From assembly GCF_030265065.1 (NCBI RefSeq), contig NC_080410.1:22240898-22304897 (forward strand): a stretch of 64,000 nucleotides of DNA, in the 5' to 3' direction. The DNA comes from Corythoichthys intestinalis (taxonomy: Eukaryota > Chordata > Actinopteri > Syngnathiformes > Syngnathidae). Under the pieces are notes generated by a model, which had not been told where the DNA came from, did not search any database, and saw nothing but the letters and a program-made list of their open reading frames with translations. The position numbers and the translations under genes are program-made. The first letter of the stretch is position 1. Every line of letters begins with the position of its first letter. Positions 25,401 to 35,640 of the stretch are shown one piece after another.

Positions 25401-28400
25401 GAAGTACCTTCCGGGCTACTACAGCGCCGGCTTAGTAAGTCATCTGAAAATCTCAACGGTACACTGTCTTTTTTTGCTGACTCGCGTGTTATTCCCCGCC
25501 CACTCCAGGAAGCCATCCAGCTGGACGGTGAGATATTTTTCTCGCTTCTGCGCCGCACATGTCCCATGGCCTACAGACACCTGAAGAAGTTCAAGATCGA
25601 TCCCATTCTCTACATGACCGAGTGGTTCATGTGCATCTTCTCACGCACGCTGCCCTGGGCCTGTGTGCTGCGCGTGTGGGACATGTTCTTCTGCGAAGGT
25701 GCCAAACACAAGTCAACTTTTCTCATATATTGTTTCATCATGAAGAGGCATATTGCTTGATGTCTGGCCTCGTATATTTTTTGTGCTCTTGTCTTGTTAG
25801 GGGTAAAGATCGTGTTCCGCGTGGGACTGGTCCTGCTCAAGCAGATGCTGGGCTCGGTGGACAAACTGCGGGAGGTGCAGGGCATGTATGAGACAATGGA
25901 GCGGCTGCGGGGCATCTCACCAGAAACCATCAGGGAGGACAACCTGGTCCAGGAGGTATGACAGTCCTCTGCTCACTGTTTTTCCAGGCTCAAATTGAGG
26001 CAACTGTTGCCAGTTTCATCATTTGCCTGTACATACACAGCAAAATAAAACACTTTCTCAAGTATTTATTCATTTTGTTAAAACATTTTCTTTTCATTGT
26101 AAGTACAAAATGAAATCAGGAACCATGTTCGAGATTTACTCATTCACTCCCAGCCATTTTCACCGGAGCAACCCCCTTCGCTCCCGGCCGTTTTACTGGA
26201 TTTTGACTGATTTTGCAAGGCCCACAAAAGAAAAGAAAGATTAGACTCTCCACCTTCAGCAGGAAAAAAAATAAGTTCATATCTTTTTCCATTCTTTAGA
26301 TATCAGCATTAGAAAATAGCTTAGTTTGAGCAATTTTCCAATTTGTGATGAAAAATACAGAGAAATTGAGCTTTTTGTAAAAGCATACTTTTTCAAACAT
26401 TGACTTTAAGACAGCTATTTTTTGCTTTTGTGACATCCCAAACATCTGAATAATGTATTCCTTCTACAAAATAACATAAACAACAAGACAAATAGAGGTT
26501 TTGATAGCAAAGTAACAGTTTATTTACACATAACTAAACTATATAACTGAGAGATGACGCTGTTGTGGCCGTGGCTGTATCGGCAGATGGTAAATTTTTC
26601 CCTCATCACCGCCTGTCTCATCAAGATAGATTTTTTAAAATCTTTCTTTTGTCGTGACCACTACCTCATGACAGAATTCACCTTGGGAACTTGTGTGGGG
26701 CATGTGCCTTGTGTTTAAATCGTTCTCCACATTTTTCCCACGCTTCTTACTTCTTCCAACTTCCATTTTCTGACTATCTCTCTCCATTCATTTCCTTTCA
26801 TGGTCCGATATGAGTTCTTATAAAATTCGCTACTGCCCTCCAGTGGCCAGTTTTATTGCTTTAAAATGTATTTTTAGCGTTGTGCTTTGGAGCGAACTTG
26901 CATCAGAGCCTAGGGTTGTCTCTTGTGGAAAAAAAAAAACGTAAAAGACGTATAAATACGTTTTGGGGACACTGAAACAATTAAAAATAGAACGTGGGAT
27001 CAAATGAGTTAAATGAAATGAAATTGGTTTTTTTTTTTTTTTTGTCCTGCAAACCCCCGCCCACCCCAATCAAAGTTAACCAACCTCAACTTAGTGGTGC
27101 TATATAAAGTTTGTCACTTTTTTAGTCAACACTGCCACCTCTGGTCTAAACCGTGACTTCAGCCTGTGTTCAGCTCGTGTATGGCTCGCATGCTTGTTGA
27201 ATTGTGCTATATAAATAAATTTGCCTTGCCTTGCCTTGCCTATAGAGGCGGGAATCTTTGGGCACCTAACGATTCGATTACGATTACGATTCAGAGACTC
27301 CGATTCGATTATAAATCGATTATTGATGCCCCCTCCCCCCATTAAATTTTTTTTTTTTTAATGTTTTGTATATTTGTCCCAAAATTGTTAAAAAATCCTC
27401 TCAGGCTAAATAAACCAAACTACTATTTTAGTATCAAGTTACCGGTTAAAAACAGTAAATAGAATACTCAAGTCCCCATTCTGTATCAGCAGCTTTAAAC
27501 TACATTCAATTAATCTAATGATGTAAGTAACTTGAGTATTGAGTAAGTAACTGGTGTTACCTTTCATGTTTTTTTCCCCCCATTTTTTCAAAAAACAAAA
27601 CAAAACAATAACATAGTAACCTTTGCTATGTTTGGAGGTCATTTAATGTTGTGAATCAGCCGTTAAAGTTGTTAAAATTGCGCTCGTTATTCCATAATTT
27701 CCCTCATGTCTACTTTCGACATGTGAAAGTTTTAAAACTGTTTCATCATTTAAAGATAGATTCAAGTCAAGATTTTGCCGATTTAGGGGTATTTTAGATA
27801 AAAAGTAATTAGGTTCGTTACAACAGAGCCTTCTAGAGAAGTCTACTGCTTTAAGATGGCGCCTGTTTACTAGCGCGGGAAACTCTGTCATTTCACATCT
27901 AGTCTAGCTATATGTGATATCTACCATAGCCGTATGTTGCCGTATGTTTGTAGCAACTAGCAACTGGGTGCTGTTTGTAGCGGCTGACGGCCGCAGTCAG
28001 CTATTATTGTTTTTTTTTTTACCTAGCGGCATTAGCTGCACATGATATTTACTCTCGGTCCGTTGCGTCCCGAAGACCGCGCTGACTGCGTTTTATTTCC
28101 GCTTTACCTAGTATAATTCAATAATCGGAATTTGGATGTTTGTGAATCGTTCTCGAATCTTCCACGGCCAAATCGCGAATAATGTAAGAATCGGAAATTT
28201 TGCACGCCTCTAGTTAACTGCGACCGACTCCAAATTACCGAAGCTGACTGTAGGACTGCCTCCTATTTGAAGGCGTTGCGCAGTGGCTGACAGTTGTGAA
28301 CAGTCAATACAATTATGAAGTCTATGTTTGAAGTACGGTACTCTGTTTTAAGGAAAATATGTAAACGTCAACAAAACTTTTAGAGATTAGCCACTTTGTC

Positions 28401-29322
28401 TTCATCTCACATCCATCTCTTGGTTCTCCAGGTAATCCTTCTCCAGGTGACTGAAGCTCTCATTGAACGTGAATGCACCATTCAAATGAGGAAATGGCGC
28501 GAGTCCCGAGGGGAGCTGACTCACCAATCAGGCCGCCGCCTGCACGGTACCCGAGCCATTTACGAGCAAAAACGCCGCGCCACCGCCATCAGCTCAGGCG
28601 GCAGCTTCTCCTTCCTGGCCAGTTCCGTCCCCCCGCCGGGACCACTGAGAGCTTCGTCCTCTCTCCTCTCGCTCCCGGGCTTTCGCAAGTCCAGGACGCC
28701 GTTTCACTCACAGGCAAAGAAAGGCTCCTTCTCGGGGCCCTCCTTTTCCGAAGGCACTCGGCCTCAGTCGCCCCCTGGCGCCGCTGGCCAAAAGCCGCCT
28801 ATACCTCCCGGGGTGGCACAGAGAGCACCGCAAGTCCAGAGTCCCCTCGTGGGGGCCGGACCACGAGGCTGTCAAAACGCGCCGACCCCCAATACTTTAT
28901 CTCCCTCCCCTAGGATCGTCTCCGAGCAGATTACACCCGCCATCCCCTCACCTACCGCCAACAACGCCCCCCTGATGCCTGGCGCCGACGTCAACAAAAA
29001 GGGGGTGTCCGAGTCCCCGCCGGCCACACCGCCGCCCGTCGTAGAGGAGGACGGCCGCAGGAAGAAAAAGAGCAAGGAGGACAAGAAGAAGGAGCGCGAG
29101 GACGAGAAGAAGAGGTTGAAGGAGAAAAAGGAAAAGGACAAGGCAGAGAAAGAGAGACTTAAAAAGGAGAAAGAGCGTCTGGAGAAGGAAAAGAAGAAGG
29201 CGGGAAAGAAGAAAGACAAAGTGGCTGTTTCACTGGGGCCGGACCATGACAAAAATGGGGCAGCAGCCGCGGCCAGAGATTCCACTTCGTTGGAGCACGA
29301 AATGAAAAAGGAAGCCCAGTAA
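12667..29322 (+). CDS. tbc1d10b: TBC1 domain family member 10B, Rab GTPase-activating protein
   Basis: This GAP of the EPI64 family acts on Rabs such as Rab27A, Rab35 and Rab22A in membrane traffic. Coding exons: 12667-13523, 14466-14565, 14666-14773, 20636-20742, 20889-21003, 25369-25434, 25509-25698, 25801-25955 and 28432-29322, giving 862 residues (human about 808). Residues 1-250 are Pro/Ser/Thr-rich and disordered. A conserved block follows ([19 protein letters not shown], then [11 protein letters not shown]). The TBC domain spans about 325-545, with the arginine-finger motif I370-x2-D373-x2-R376 and the glutamine finger Y411-C-Q413 both intact. The tail carries [18 protein letters not shown] and a long Lys/Glu-rich stretch that is probably helical. 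It ends in EAQ, without the PDZ ligand of TBC1D10A. I chose ATG 12667 for its strong context (ACAACATGG); an in-frame ATG at 12640 would add nine residues. Introns total about 14 kb, mostly transposons. A polyadenylation signal lies at 29441-29446. Confidence 0.95.
14846..14913 (+). other. tbc1d10b: possible alternative terminal exon of tbc1d10b
   Basis: A good acceptor (attctgcttttctag, ending 14845) opens an in-frame segment directly after the exon ending at 14773. It would encode 16 residues, [16 protein letters not shown], and a TAA at 14894-14896, followed by AATAAA at 14908-14913. If used, it gives a short protein without the catalytic TBC domain. It could equally be chance sequence or an old exon-like relic; nothing here proves use. 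Confidence 0.25.
14975..15118. repeat. dispersed repeat tail (also at 18764-18886)
   Basis: About 120 bases (from ACACACAGAAAAAAC to GATTCTACCAACTAGAG) are shared with 18764-18886, where the sequence is then broken by a hAT insertion. The present copy therefore shows the uninterrupted site. Its class is unknown. Confidence 0.55.
15196..16781 (-). mobile_element. nearly intact Tc1/mariner transposon
   Basis: The 1,586-base element lies in tbc1d10b intron 4, flanked by TA on both sides. It begins CAGTGGGTGAGAATAAG, ends ...TTTGCCCCACTG, and has inverted repeats of roughly 200 bases. The transposase is on the minus strand from about 16416 ([20 protein letters not shown]) to the stop at 15413. 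An N-terminal paired-type HTH region is followed by the catalytic part with [11 protein letters not shown] and [11 protein letters not shown], the DD34E signature. One frameshift near 16120 separates the two frames; otherwise it is open for about 334 codons, which suggests recent arrival. Confidence 0.92.
17060..18673 (-). mobile_element. hAT element of the TAGGGCTGTCC family with BED-finger remnant
   Basis: Ends are TAGGGCTATCC... and ...GGGACAGCTCTA, with subterminal GATTAGTCGACTA motifs on both sides. A poor 8-base duplication (5 of 8) flanks it. On the minus strand, near 18010-18065, the frame reads [18 protein letters not shown], the C-terminal half of a zf-BED domain of hAT transposases. 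A related copy is at 58055-59709. The interior also matches 2120-2985. Confidence 0.65.
18887..19640 (+). mobile_element. internally deleted hAT element with N-terminal zinc-finger ORF
   Basis: Ends are CAGACATGTCCAAAGTGTGG and ...AGTTTGGACACCCCTG, with the exact 8-bp duplication AACTAGAG (18879-18886, 19641-19648). The 81-residue frame 19140-19385 is open from ATG. It resembles the N-terminal finger of the GTF2IRD2/ZBED5-like hAT transposases: [13 protein letters not shown], then [11 protein letters not shown] and YYQTRHA. No catalytic region follows. Confidence 0.8.
21050..22260. mobile_element. deleted two-gene transposon: SAP-type exon (+) and THAP exon (-)
   Basis: On the plus strand, about 21205-21331 reads [20 protein letters not shown], then [11 protein letters not shown] one frame over. 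This is the SAP-like start of fish SAP/SWIM/YqaJ-nuclease mobile-element proteins; it ends at a GTAGCT donor (21332). A small deletion in it shifts the frame. On the minus strand, 21894-22106 is a THAP zinc-finger exon ([15 protein letters not shown] ... ICNKHF), the C2CH pattern of THAP domains. The two exons face each other and the rest of both genes is missing. Exact ends are not resolved. Confidence 0.55.
21894..22106 (-). pseudogene. THAP zinc-finger exon of a transposon
   Basis: An open exon begins with ATG and carries Cys-x4-Cys at the N-terminus (CCYGTC), FPKPK, a conserved Trp (W in [11 protein letters not shown]) and Cys-x2-His (CNKHF). It stops at a plausible GTAGGG donor. Nothing downstream continues it, so it is a remnant rather than a host THAP gene. 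Confidence 0.6.
22441..22496. repeat. (CA)n microsatellite
   Basis: About 55 bases are nearly pure CA dinucleotides. Minus-strand open frames here encode Val/Cys runs and are artefacts. Confidence 0.95.
22955..24496 (-). mobile_element. older Tc1/mariner transposon, transposase broken
   Basis: It is flanked by TA, with inverted repeats of about 200 bases starting CACTTCTGATCAAAATC and ending GATTTTGATCAGGAG. Minus-strand fragments of a Tc1 transposase lie in several frames: an N-terminal part ([17 protein letters not shown]) at 24076-24267, the catalytic region at 23466-23838, and [17 protein letters not shown] at 23237-23455. At least three frame changes are needed between these, so it is inactive and older than the copy at 15196. 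Confidence 0.88.
26148..27012. repeat. dispersed element starting TTACTCATTCACTCCCAGCC
   Basis: This non-coding segment begins with a sequence I recall as common in fish genomes and ends near ATCAAATGAGTTAA. It lies in the tbc1d10b intron before the last exon. The classification is open. Confidence 0.4.
27090..27241 (+). repeat. LINE/SINE 3' tail with (TTGCC)n
   Basis: The piece ends TTGTGCTATATAAATAAATT followed by five or so TTGCC units, the usual 3' end of L2-like fish retroposons. Only about 150 bases remain. Confidence 0.5.
27243..28212. mobile_element. non-autonomous hAT-like element
   Basis: Ends are TAGAGGCGGGAATCTTTGGG and ...AAATTTTGCACGCCTCTA, with subterminal ATTCGATTACGATT repeats. 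I could not recognise a target duplication because the left flank is a TTGCC repeat. It is non-coding. Confidence 0.6.
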
Positions 29323-29446
29323 GAAATAACAGTATTGTTTCTCCTGAGAGACTGCATTTCAGATTAAAACTCGCCAATCTAATAGCATAACTGCACAAGT
29401 CTTTTTTTTAATTTTTTTTTTAACATTTTCAGAACACGAAAATAAA

Positions 29447-31485
29447 CACATCCAACAAAGTTGAAGTACTCAACATTGGTGGTTTACTAGCGACCCGGAT
29501 TACTACAATACACTGTTTTCCGCAAGCACATCAATCTTTTTTTATCACTACAGGGACTAAGTTGAAAAAGACTTAAGTAATTATGCTATTAAAAAAAGAA
29601 ATTGGACTTCCGGATGGGGTGGCGTCCCATCTTTTTAAACAAACGAGGATTCGATCTCACATTCACAATGTGGCGCTACTTCTTTTTTTTCTTTAATCAT
29701 GCCCACATTATTTTAAACATGAACCACAGAAGATGTAAAGAGTAACAAAAATCTAAGCCCCGCCTCCAAAGACGCTTGATTGGGTGGTGATCATCGCGCC
29801 GACTCACCACCAGGAAAACTTTGGAGTCGTGCCCGAGCTATTTATTGGATGTTGTGGAGCGTGCCTTAAGTAGCGTAGCGTTACTGCAGCGAGCGCCCCC
29901 ACCTCGCCCCCTGCTGGCGAGAGAGAATACTCCAACTATGTGGTGGTGCTTTTTGCGTGTTTTTAGTTAACAAAAACAAGTGAGTGGGATTTTTTTTTTT
30001 TTTTTTTTTTTTTAATGAAATCTAATATTTTTTTTGTTTGGGCTGCAAATCTTACACCTGAAGTAGACATTTAATCAGTACATAAATCATTGAATGAGCA
30101 GTGTTGGATGTGCACCAAAGAGGATTAGGGACACACGGAGTAGAAAATTAATGCTCTGTGAGTATAAACTCTTAATTTCTTATGATTTATATCGCGATAG
30201 CAATGATTTGATGAGAAATTAATGACTTTTCGTTGCGATTTTCAGCTTGTTATTGGGGCTACCTGTGGCTGAGAATCTGTGATGAACTATTGTCAAATGA
30301 TTTTTTTCCTTGAGACATACTTAAATCATTACTTCATTTTCCCGCTATAAATATGCAACTTTGGTCTCATAAGAGTTTGTTTTCCTCAACATAGGTTTAT
30401 TCTGGTGCTGTTTTTTTATTTTATTTTTTTCCCCCTTCGAGAAAAACAATCTCAATTCTGACAGCGATTTTTCCCCCCCGGACATTAGAAAAAAAAAAGT
30501 TCGTCAAACAAAAAATACTTTTTTTGGGGGGGGGATAAATGGCTTTATTCTTGTAATGTTATTTTCTCCCCCTCTAACAATGTGATATTAGCTATATAAA
30601 GTGACTTCTCAAGATTTCTCTAAAATGTCTACCTAAAATTACTTTATTCTCATAACATGACTATTTTTTGGTTCAGTGTGTCCCTCATCCTCCTTTGTAG
30701 AAATTAGACCATTGAGTATTATTTTTTAAAAAACAAAACAAATATCTATTTAATTTATCCAACTATCGGAATGTAATCCGAAGACAATGAAGGATGATCG
30801 TTGCACTTCTACTAGTGAAAAACAAATCATTTCCTGTCACGCTTGTAAACGGGCAGGATTCCCACTATTTTTTTTTTTTTAAAGAACCCACTTGAGCGTG
30901 AGGTGCCCGGTGTGCCCATGTAGCATTAACCGTTCACCTTTTGATGTATTTATGTACAAAGTGGTTAATTTAATCGAATATAGAATATAATGATTATTAA
31001 TATTATTGTTATTATTTTTCTATGAGAGTTATCGGACGCCTGGTTGACTGGAAGGTTGTTTCACGTCGTCATTATTCCACACCATGTTCCGGAAAGCTTT
31101 GGGAGTGAAGCGATTAACTTTCTGCTTCGTGTGATGTAACTATGGATTGTTAAATTGTTTCCATGACAACGGCCCATCAATGCAGGACAAGCTACACTGA
31201 CTCCTTCATCCTCCTCTTGTTGTTATTGTTGTTGTCGTTGTCTTCGTAGTAAAAGGTTTTCGTGTATCTGGCCTGTCCTTACATGCCAACACACTCCCAA
31301 ACGCGTGTAGAGTTGATCTGAACGTCTCTATGCAAAATATAACTGGACGCCAATGTCGCAATACAGCACTGATGTTACTTGGTGCAGACTCAAAAGAAGT
31401 GCATTTGTGTTGGGTCCTTTGTGCATTTCTGGTATGAAAAACATGGCTCGTGTTCTACCAAAATACTTACAAGCTTGTTGTTTGT

Positions 31486-31523
<38 letters not shown>

Positions 31524-31700
31524 GTGTTTTTGAGTTTACAAGTCACTCCCACTATCTCTGGTGAAAGTGAGTTAATTGAGGATATTCTAGCTAATTGAAT
31601 TCATTCCCTAACATCGACAAGTGATGTATTTCATTGATAATGATCATGACGATGACATTTGTGATGAGTAATAAACCATAATATATTAAATTAACCTTGC
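29447..31700. other. gene-free AT-rich stretch after tbc1d10b
   Basis: Poly-T runs (29993-30013, 31489-31519) and low-complexity sequence; I see no gene, RNA or bounded element. Confidence 0.5.
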
Positions 31701-31799
31701 TTTCATGGGTATTTCTTATAGGGATCCACGGATAGAAAGACTTGTAGTTCTGAAACCCCTCTTGATGTTTTAGTTTTTATACAATTTGTCAAATTAGTT

Positions 31800-32200
31800 T
31801 AACTAGTAGGTCGCCATTCTTGTTGACGTCGCAGGGCGGTGACATCACATGGTTACGCAGCTGGTTTCCAGAGTATGACTCTAGCAACATAAAACATGTC
31901 ATCTGCTCAACACTTTCAATTTCAACCCGAGAGGAACATTATTGAGCATGACAGCACTGCCGATATTTCACAAAACGAGCAGCAAAAGCAAAATGAAGAG
32001 GAAAGACTGGATCAAACGAGAGTAGGAAAAAAACTGAGTTCTGCCAAAATGCGCCACACCAGTGAAACATCCCACATGAAGCAAATTTTGCACCCAAAGT
32101 ACTACTGTGCACTTTCAGCTTGTTTTGATTAATTGCCTACAGACAGAACATAATAAAGATGCCTTAAGAAAATACTTAAATGTTGTAATGTTAAATAAGG
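31800..32200 (+). mobile_element. possible remnant of a transposon ORF with CRE-like flank
   Basis: An open frame at 31896-32132 (MSSAQHFQFQPERNIIEHDS...) resembles N-termini of mobile-element proteins with P2X7-tail-like domains in fish, by memory only. It is preceded by GGTGACATCACATGG, much like the flanks of the THAP elements. No ends were found. Confidence 0.25.
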
Positions 32201-32221
32201 GTGGTTTAAATATGATGAGAC

Positions 32222-32310
32222 TAGAACTTCAGCTATCAATTATTTTAGTAGTCAATTAATCAATGAACTAGTTAGTTCAAATAATCGAGTAATCGGATAA
32301 GGAACATGAA
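32222..32310. repeat. fragment of the hAT family at 60469-61622
   Basis: The motifs TTCAGCTATCAATTATTTTAG and AATCGAGTAATCGGATAA match the left end of the full copy in cd2bp2 intron 3. Confidence 0.5.
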
Positions 32311-32910
32311 AAGTTAAAATACCTGAGTAGAGCATCAAACGGTATAAAAAAATAACTAAATGAGGATCTATGTACAACAAAAGAACAATTGGCTAACTTA
32401 AATAGCAAAAGTCCGCTAGCTTAAATGCTATAAAATGCTATTTTTTAAACATGCTTTTAACAAATGGTTCAGACACATATTCCCACAAAAAAAGGTCTTA
32501 TATTACCTATAAACTAAATTACGAATGCATTAAAAAACATGAGCTCAAACAAAAACTTAGCTTATGTTGGTCTTAACGGTGAACAGCTGGATTTAGCCAT
32601 GTGAAATGAGGCAGACTAGAGGGCAGTGTATCCACCCAAATCAATAAAACTAAAGGCAAACACTTTCAAAATAAACCATTACAATGCCACTTTAATCAAA
32701 CGATCAATCAAACTTTGTTTCTGACGAGCTTCAAGAGGGGCAGCTATTTTGGAAGCTAGTTTAAGCGTTAAAAATCTGAAAAAAAGAAAAACACATATAA
32801 CAATCGCAAAAAGGTGTGTCCTATCATGTTTGTGCCAAATATAAACAAGATTGGTAAAATCCTGTACCAGCAATGCACTTGAGTGCATTACTTTTTGAAT
32901 GCCCCTCGTA

Positions 32911-33140
32911 TACATTATATTATATTATATTATATTATTATTTTTATTTTATTTACTTTTGTTCCATGAAAAAATCCAGAAAGGGCTATTTGATTATTAT
33001 CTATTTAATTAATAGTGTTATTATATTATATTATATTATATTATATTATATTATATTATATTATATTATATTATTATTTTTATATTATTTACTTTTGTTC
33101 CGTGAAGAATCTAGGAAGGGTTATTTGATTGTGGCTTTCT
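32911..33140. repeat. (TTATA)n pentanucleotide repeat within a tandem duplication
   Basis: Pure TTATA units occur at 32914-32935 and 33019-33073. After each comes the same non-repetitive segment (TTATTTACTTTTGTTCCRTGAA...), about 138 bases apart, so a unit of microsatellite plus flank was duplicated in tandem. Confidence 0.75.
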
Positions 33141-33691
33141 GAAAAACAATACATTTTTACATTTAGGCACTCCTGTAATCGTCACACTTTTTCTGTTACA
33201 AACTGACCCCGGCCCCTCATCAGAGAAGGAAAAAGTTATGTGGCCCTCACAGGAAAAAGTTTGGGGACCCCTGATCTACGTCATCACCCCGAGCGTCCAT
33301 TGCGGGTATAAAAACATGGCGCCCTCGGGAGGTCAAAACGTACTAAATATAGATGTTTTAATCAATGGCAACATTTTATGTTTTTGCAATAATATATTTT
33401 AGTAAAAGAGAACAACTGTGGCTTATTAGAGCCTACAAGTCTAAGTCCGAGGTTCCCTTTAATTTACTTATGCGCGTTTTCCTGCTCTTAGGTAATTTTC
33501 CTCATTTAATGATTTTTTTTTTTTTTTTTTTTGCATGCAGTTACATCAAAGTCCACTGGGTGTCACCAAACGCATTAATGTCAGATTTTCCAAGTGAGCC
33601 TACCCACCAACGTCATAAAACCACGTGCTCGCTGTATGGTTCCGCCCACTTGTCCGTCAATTTGACTCTGTATTAGCATTGTTTTCAATTG

Positions 33692-34032
33692 ATGGCGGAA
33701 TTTAAAATGCATTTCATGGAAGACCCGGTGCTTTCTGATGCCGCAAACTCACTGGATCTGTTGCATAAAAGGCGTTATGAGGAAAAGCTTCGTTCTATAC
33801 AGTCGCCAGATCCATATTTGATGCCCAAATCGATGTTTTTCGACCCACTGTCTTCGCCCTGTCTGCCTGACATCTGCTACGCTGATATTTACAATTATCT
33901 TGTCCACACAAAATCAGCCTATTCCCACGAAAATTTGAAAAACTTCAAGAGCTTGGAGGCTTATAAATACTTCGTTGCTGGTTGGGTGAAACAGGTCCTC
34001 GTTCGGCAGGAATCTATCTTGTGCTTGGAAAG
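33692..34032 (+). pseudogene. N-terminal exon of a SWIM/YqaJ-type mobile-element protein
   Basis: The open exon of 113 codons reads MAEFKMHFMEDPVLSDAANS at its start and LPDICYADIYNYLVHTKSAY later, ending at a strong gtgagt donor. I recall this pattern (PDIxYxDIYNYLVxTxSxY, then SLEAYKYFVAGWV) from fish proteins that continue with a SWIM zinc finger and a YqaJ/lambda-exonuclease domain. Those domains are absent here. Confidence 0.55.
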
Positions 34033-34443
34033 GTGAGTTACGAAATTTTCAATTCAAAATCTTTTGTTATTGCTAACATCCACTGTCAAGTCTAATGTAT
34101 TTCATGTCGTTTGTCAATGGAGTTAAGGCTTTTAATGTTTATATGGTTTAGCGATAGCACTCTCACGACATACATACGTGTATGTTGTCGGCGATTAGCC
34201 TAGCAATGATCTTAATTGTGGTTATTTGTCAGCCCCGTAGACGAGGCCAGTTTCTTTCACTTGGTACCAGCTAAATATTATTCAAAAAATAACGATGGTG
34301 GAAGAAAGGGAAGTCACAAACATCTTTAATTTGAAACTATGTCGTACTACGTCGTATGTTGTCGGCGATTAGCCTCGCAATGATCTTAATTGTGGTTATT
34401 TGTCAGCCCAAAACCCCCTAAGTATATCTTAAATGCATCTTAC

Positions 34444-34621
34444 CGGATATAAAATGACTACTACATAGTCTGTGGTGATTTTTTGGTGCCCAGTTTTCAC
34501 GTCGAATTGCAGCCGTCCATTTCGCTCTCCTCTTTGGATCCCTCGGAATACGGTAAAACTTCAAGTCTCTCCTTCCATCTTCTCTGTTAGTGCAACCAAC
34601 AGCCACACACGCCTTCACCAT
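34444..34621 (-). pseudogene. THAP zinc-finger exon of a transposon
   Basis: It begins MVKACVAVGCTNREDGRRDL and carries the C-x4-C pair, FYRIPRDP, two Trp (KWTAAIRRENW) and C-SSHF, the C2CH arrangement of THAP fingers. The exon ends at gtaaga and has no continuation. Confidence 0.65.
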
Positions 34622-34896
34622 TTTGATTATTAATGTTAAGGAGCAGAAAAACACGCCGTAAATAGGAGAAATGTACGTAGCCGTAACAGGTTAACACTAT
34701 GTTTTGACGGACAAGTGGGCGGTACCATTCAGGAGAGCGGAGCTGTGACGTCACGTGGGTAGGGTCTATTGACATCTTCATATGCAAAACAAATCTTACT
34801 GTCGTTGTCATAGCCATAATAAGTTGACTTTATTTTCTTACGGCAAAATTTGACATTCAAAAAAGTCAACGTATTGTTTCATCTAATTATTAACGG

Positions 34897-35110
34897 TAGG
34901 GTTGCCACCTTTCAGAAATAAGAAATACGGGACGCCCTCCTCGCACACAAAAGCTGTACAGGCGGATGAAAAAAGGGACATCCCAAAAAGTCCTAAAATG
35001 CATAGAAATGTATCTATTCATTTATATTACGCATTACTTCAATACAGAATGCAACATTTAATTCCCAATTTCAGATTGTTCCTTATTTTAAGGGACAGGT
35101 GGCAACCCTA
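34897..35110. mobile_element. short hAT MITE
   Basis: 214 bases run from TAGGGTTGCCACCTTTCAG to ...GACAGGTGGCAACCCTA. Flanks ATTAACGG (34889-34896) and ATTAATGG (35111-35118) match at 7 of 8. Confidence 0.85.
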
Positions 35111-35640
35111 ATTAATGGTGAAAAATTATGCATTGCCTAGTGGTAACTGTCAAGATTCATCTTTTTATACCATTTGAGCCATTTTAAGATGAAGAAACGT
35201 TGGATTTTTGTGAACATACATGTTTCAGTCCTCTAAAGGGGTGGTGATATAGTGTTTTATTAGGTCCTTTAAATCTCAGTGTTATTCACGATGGAGTTCC
35301 AATCGTGACTCTTTTCATTCTGTTGTGTTTCATTTTAAGTTACTTTGTCAATGGCAGCCAATTGGTTAAAATGACAGTTATGAAGTTGAAGAATAGCAAA
35401 TCAGTACTGGTCTTGACTGGCCTGGGACTGAAAAAAAACATTAAAAATGTACAAATGAGTGGATAGTCCCAAAGCCAAAAATGAGAATCTGAAAAACCCT
35501 TTTTGCTTTTCACCTTCAAGCTTAGCTTACCCTTGTTCTTGACCTCCAAAATGGTGGACACACAAAATCCGTCCAGTCCTGCCCCTGATCCCAACAAAGA
35601 GCCACTAAGCACAGACACACTTGTACAAAAGGAAAGAGGT

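Larger units (their letters stand above)
33599..34765. mobile_element. deleted two-gene transposon: SWIM/YqaJ-type exon (+) and THAP exon (-)
   Basis: Inverted repeats of about 65 bases flank it, with a 19-base identical core (33642-33660 against 34704-34722). Inside, a plus-strand exon 33692-34032 faces a minus-strand THAP exon 34444-34621; both end in GT donors pointing inward (gtgagt and gtaaga). About 410 bases of non-coding DNA, including a 55-base direct duplication, lie between them. The middle and the C-terminal exons of both genes are gone. Layout matches the element at 21050-22260. Confidence 0.6.

Noticed and set aside
28872-29398. Long minus-strand open frames opposite the last tbc1d10b exon
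   Set aside because: Ser/Phe-rich antisense shadow of the Lys/Glu-rich coding tail; no motif or start context.
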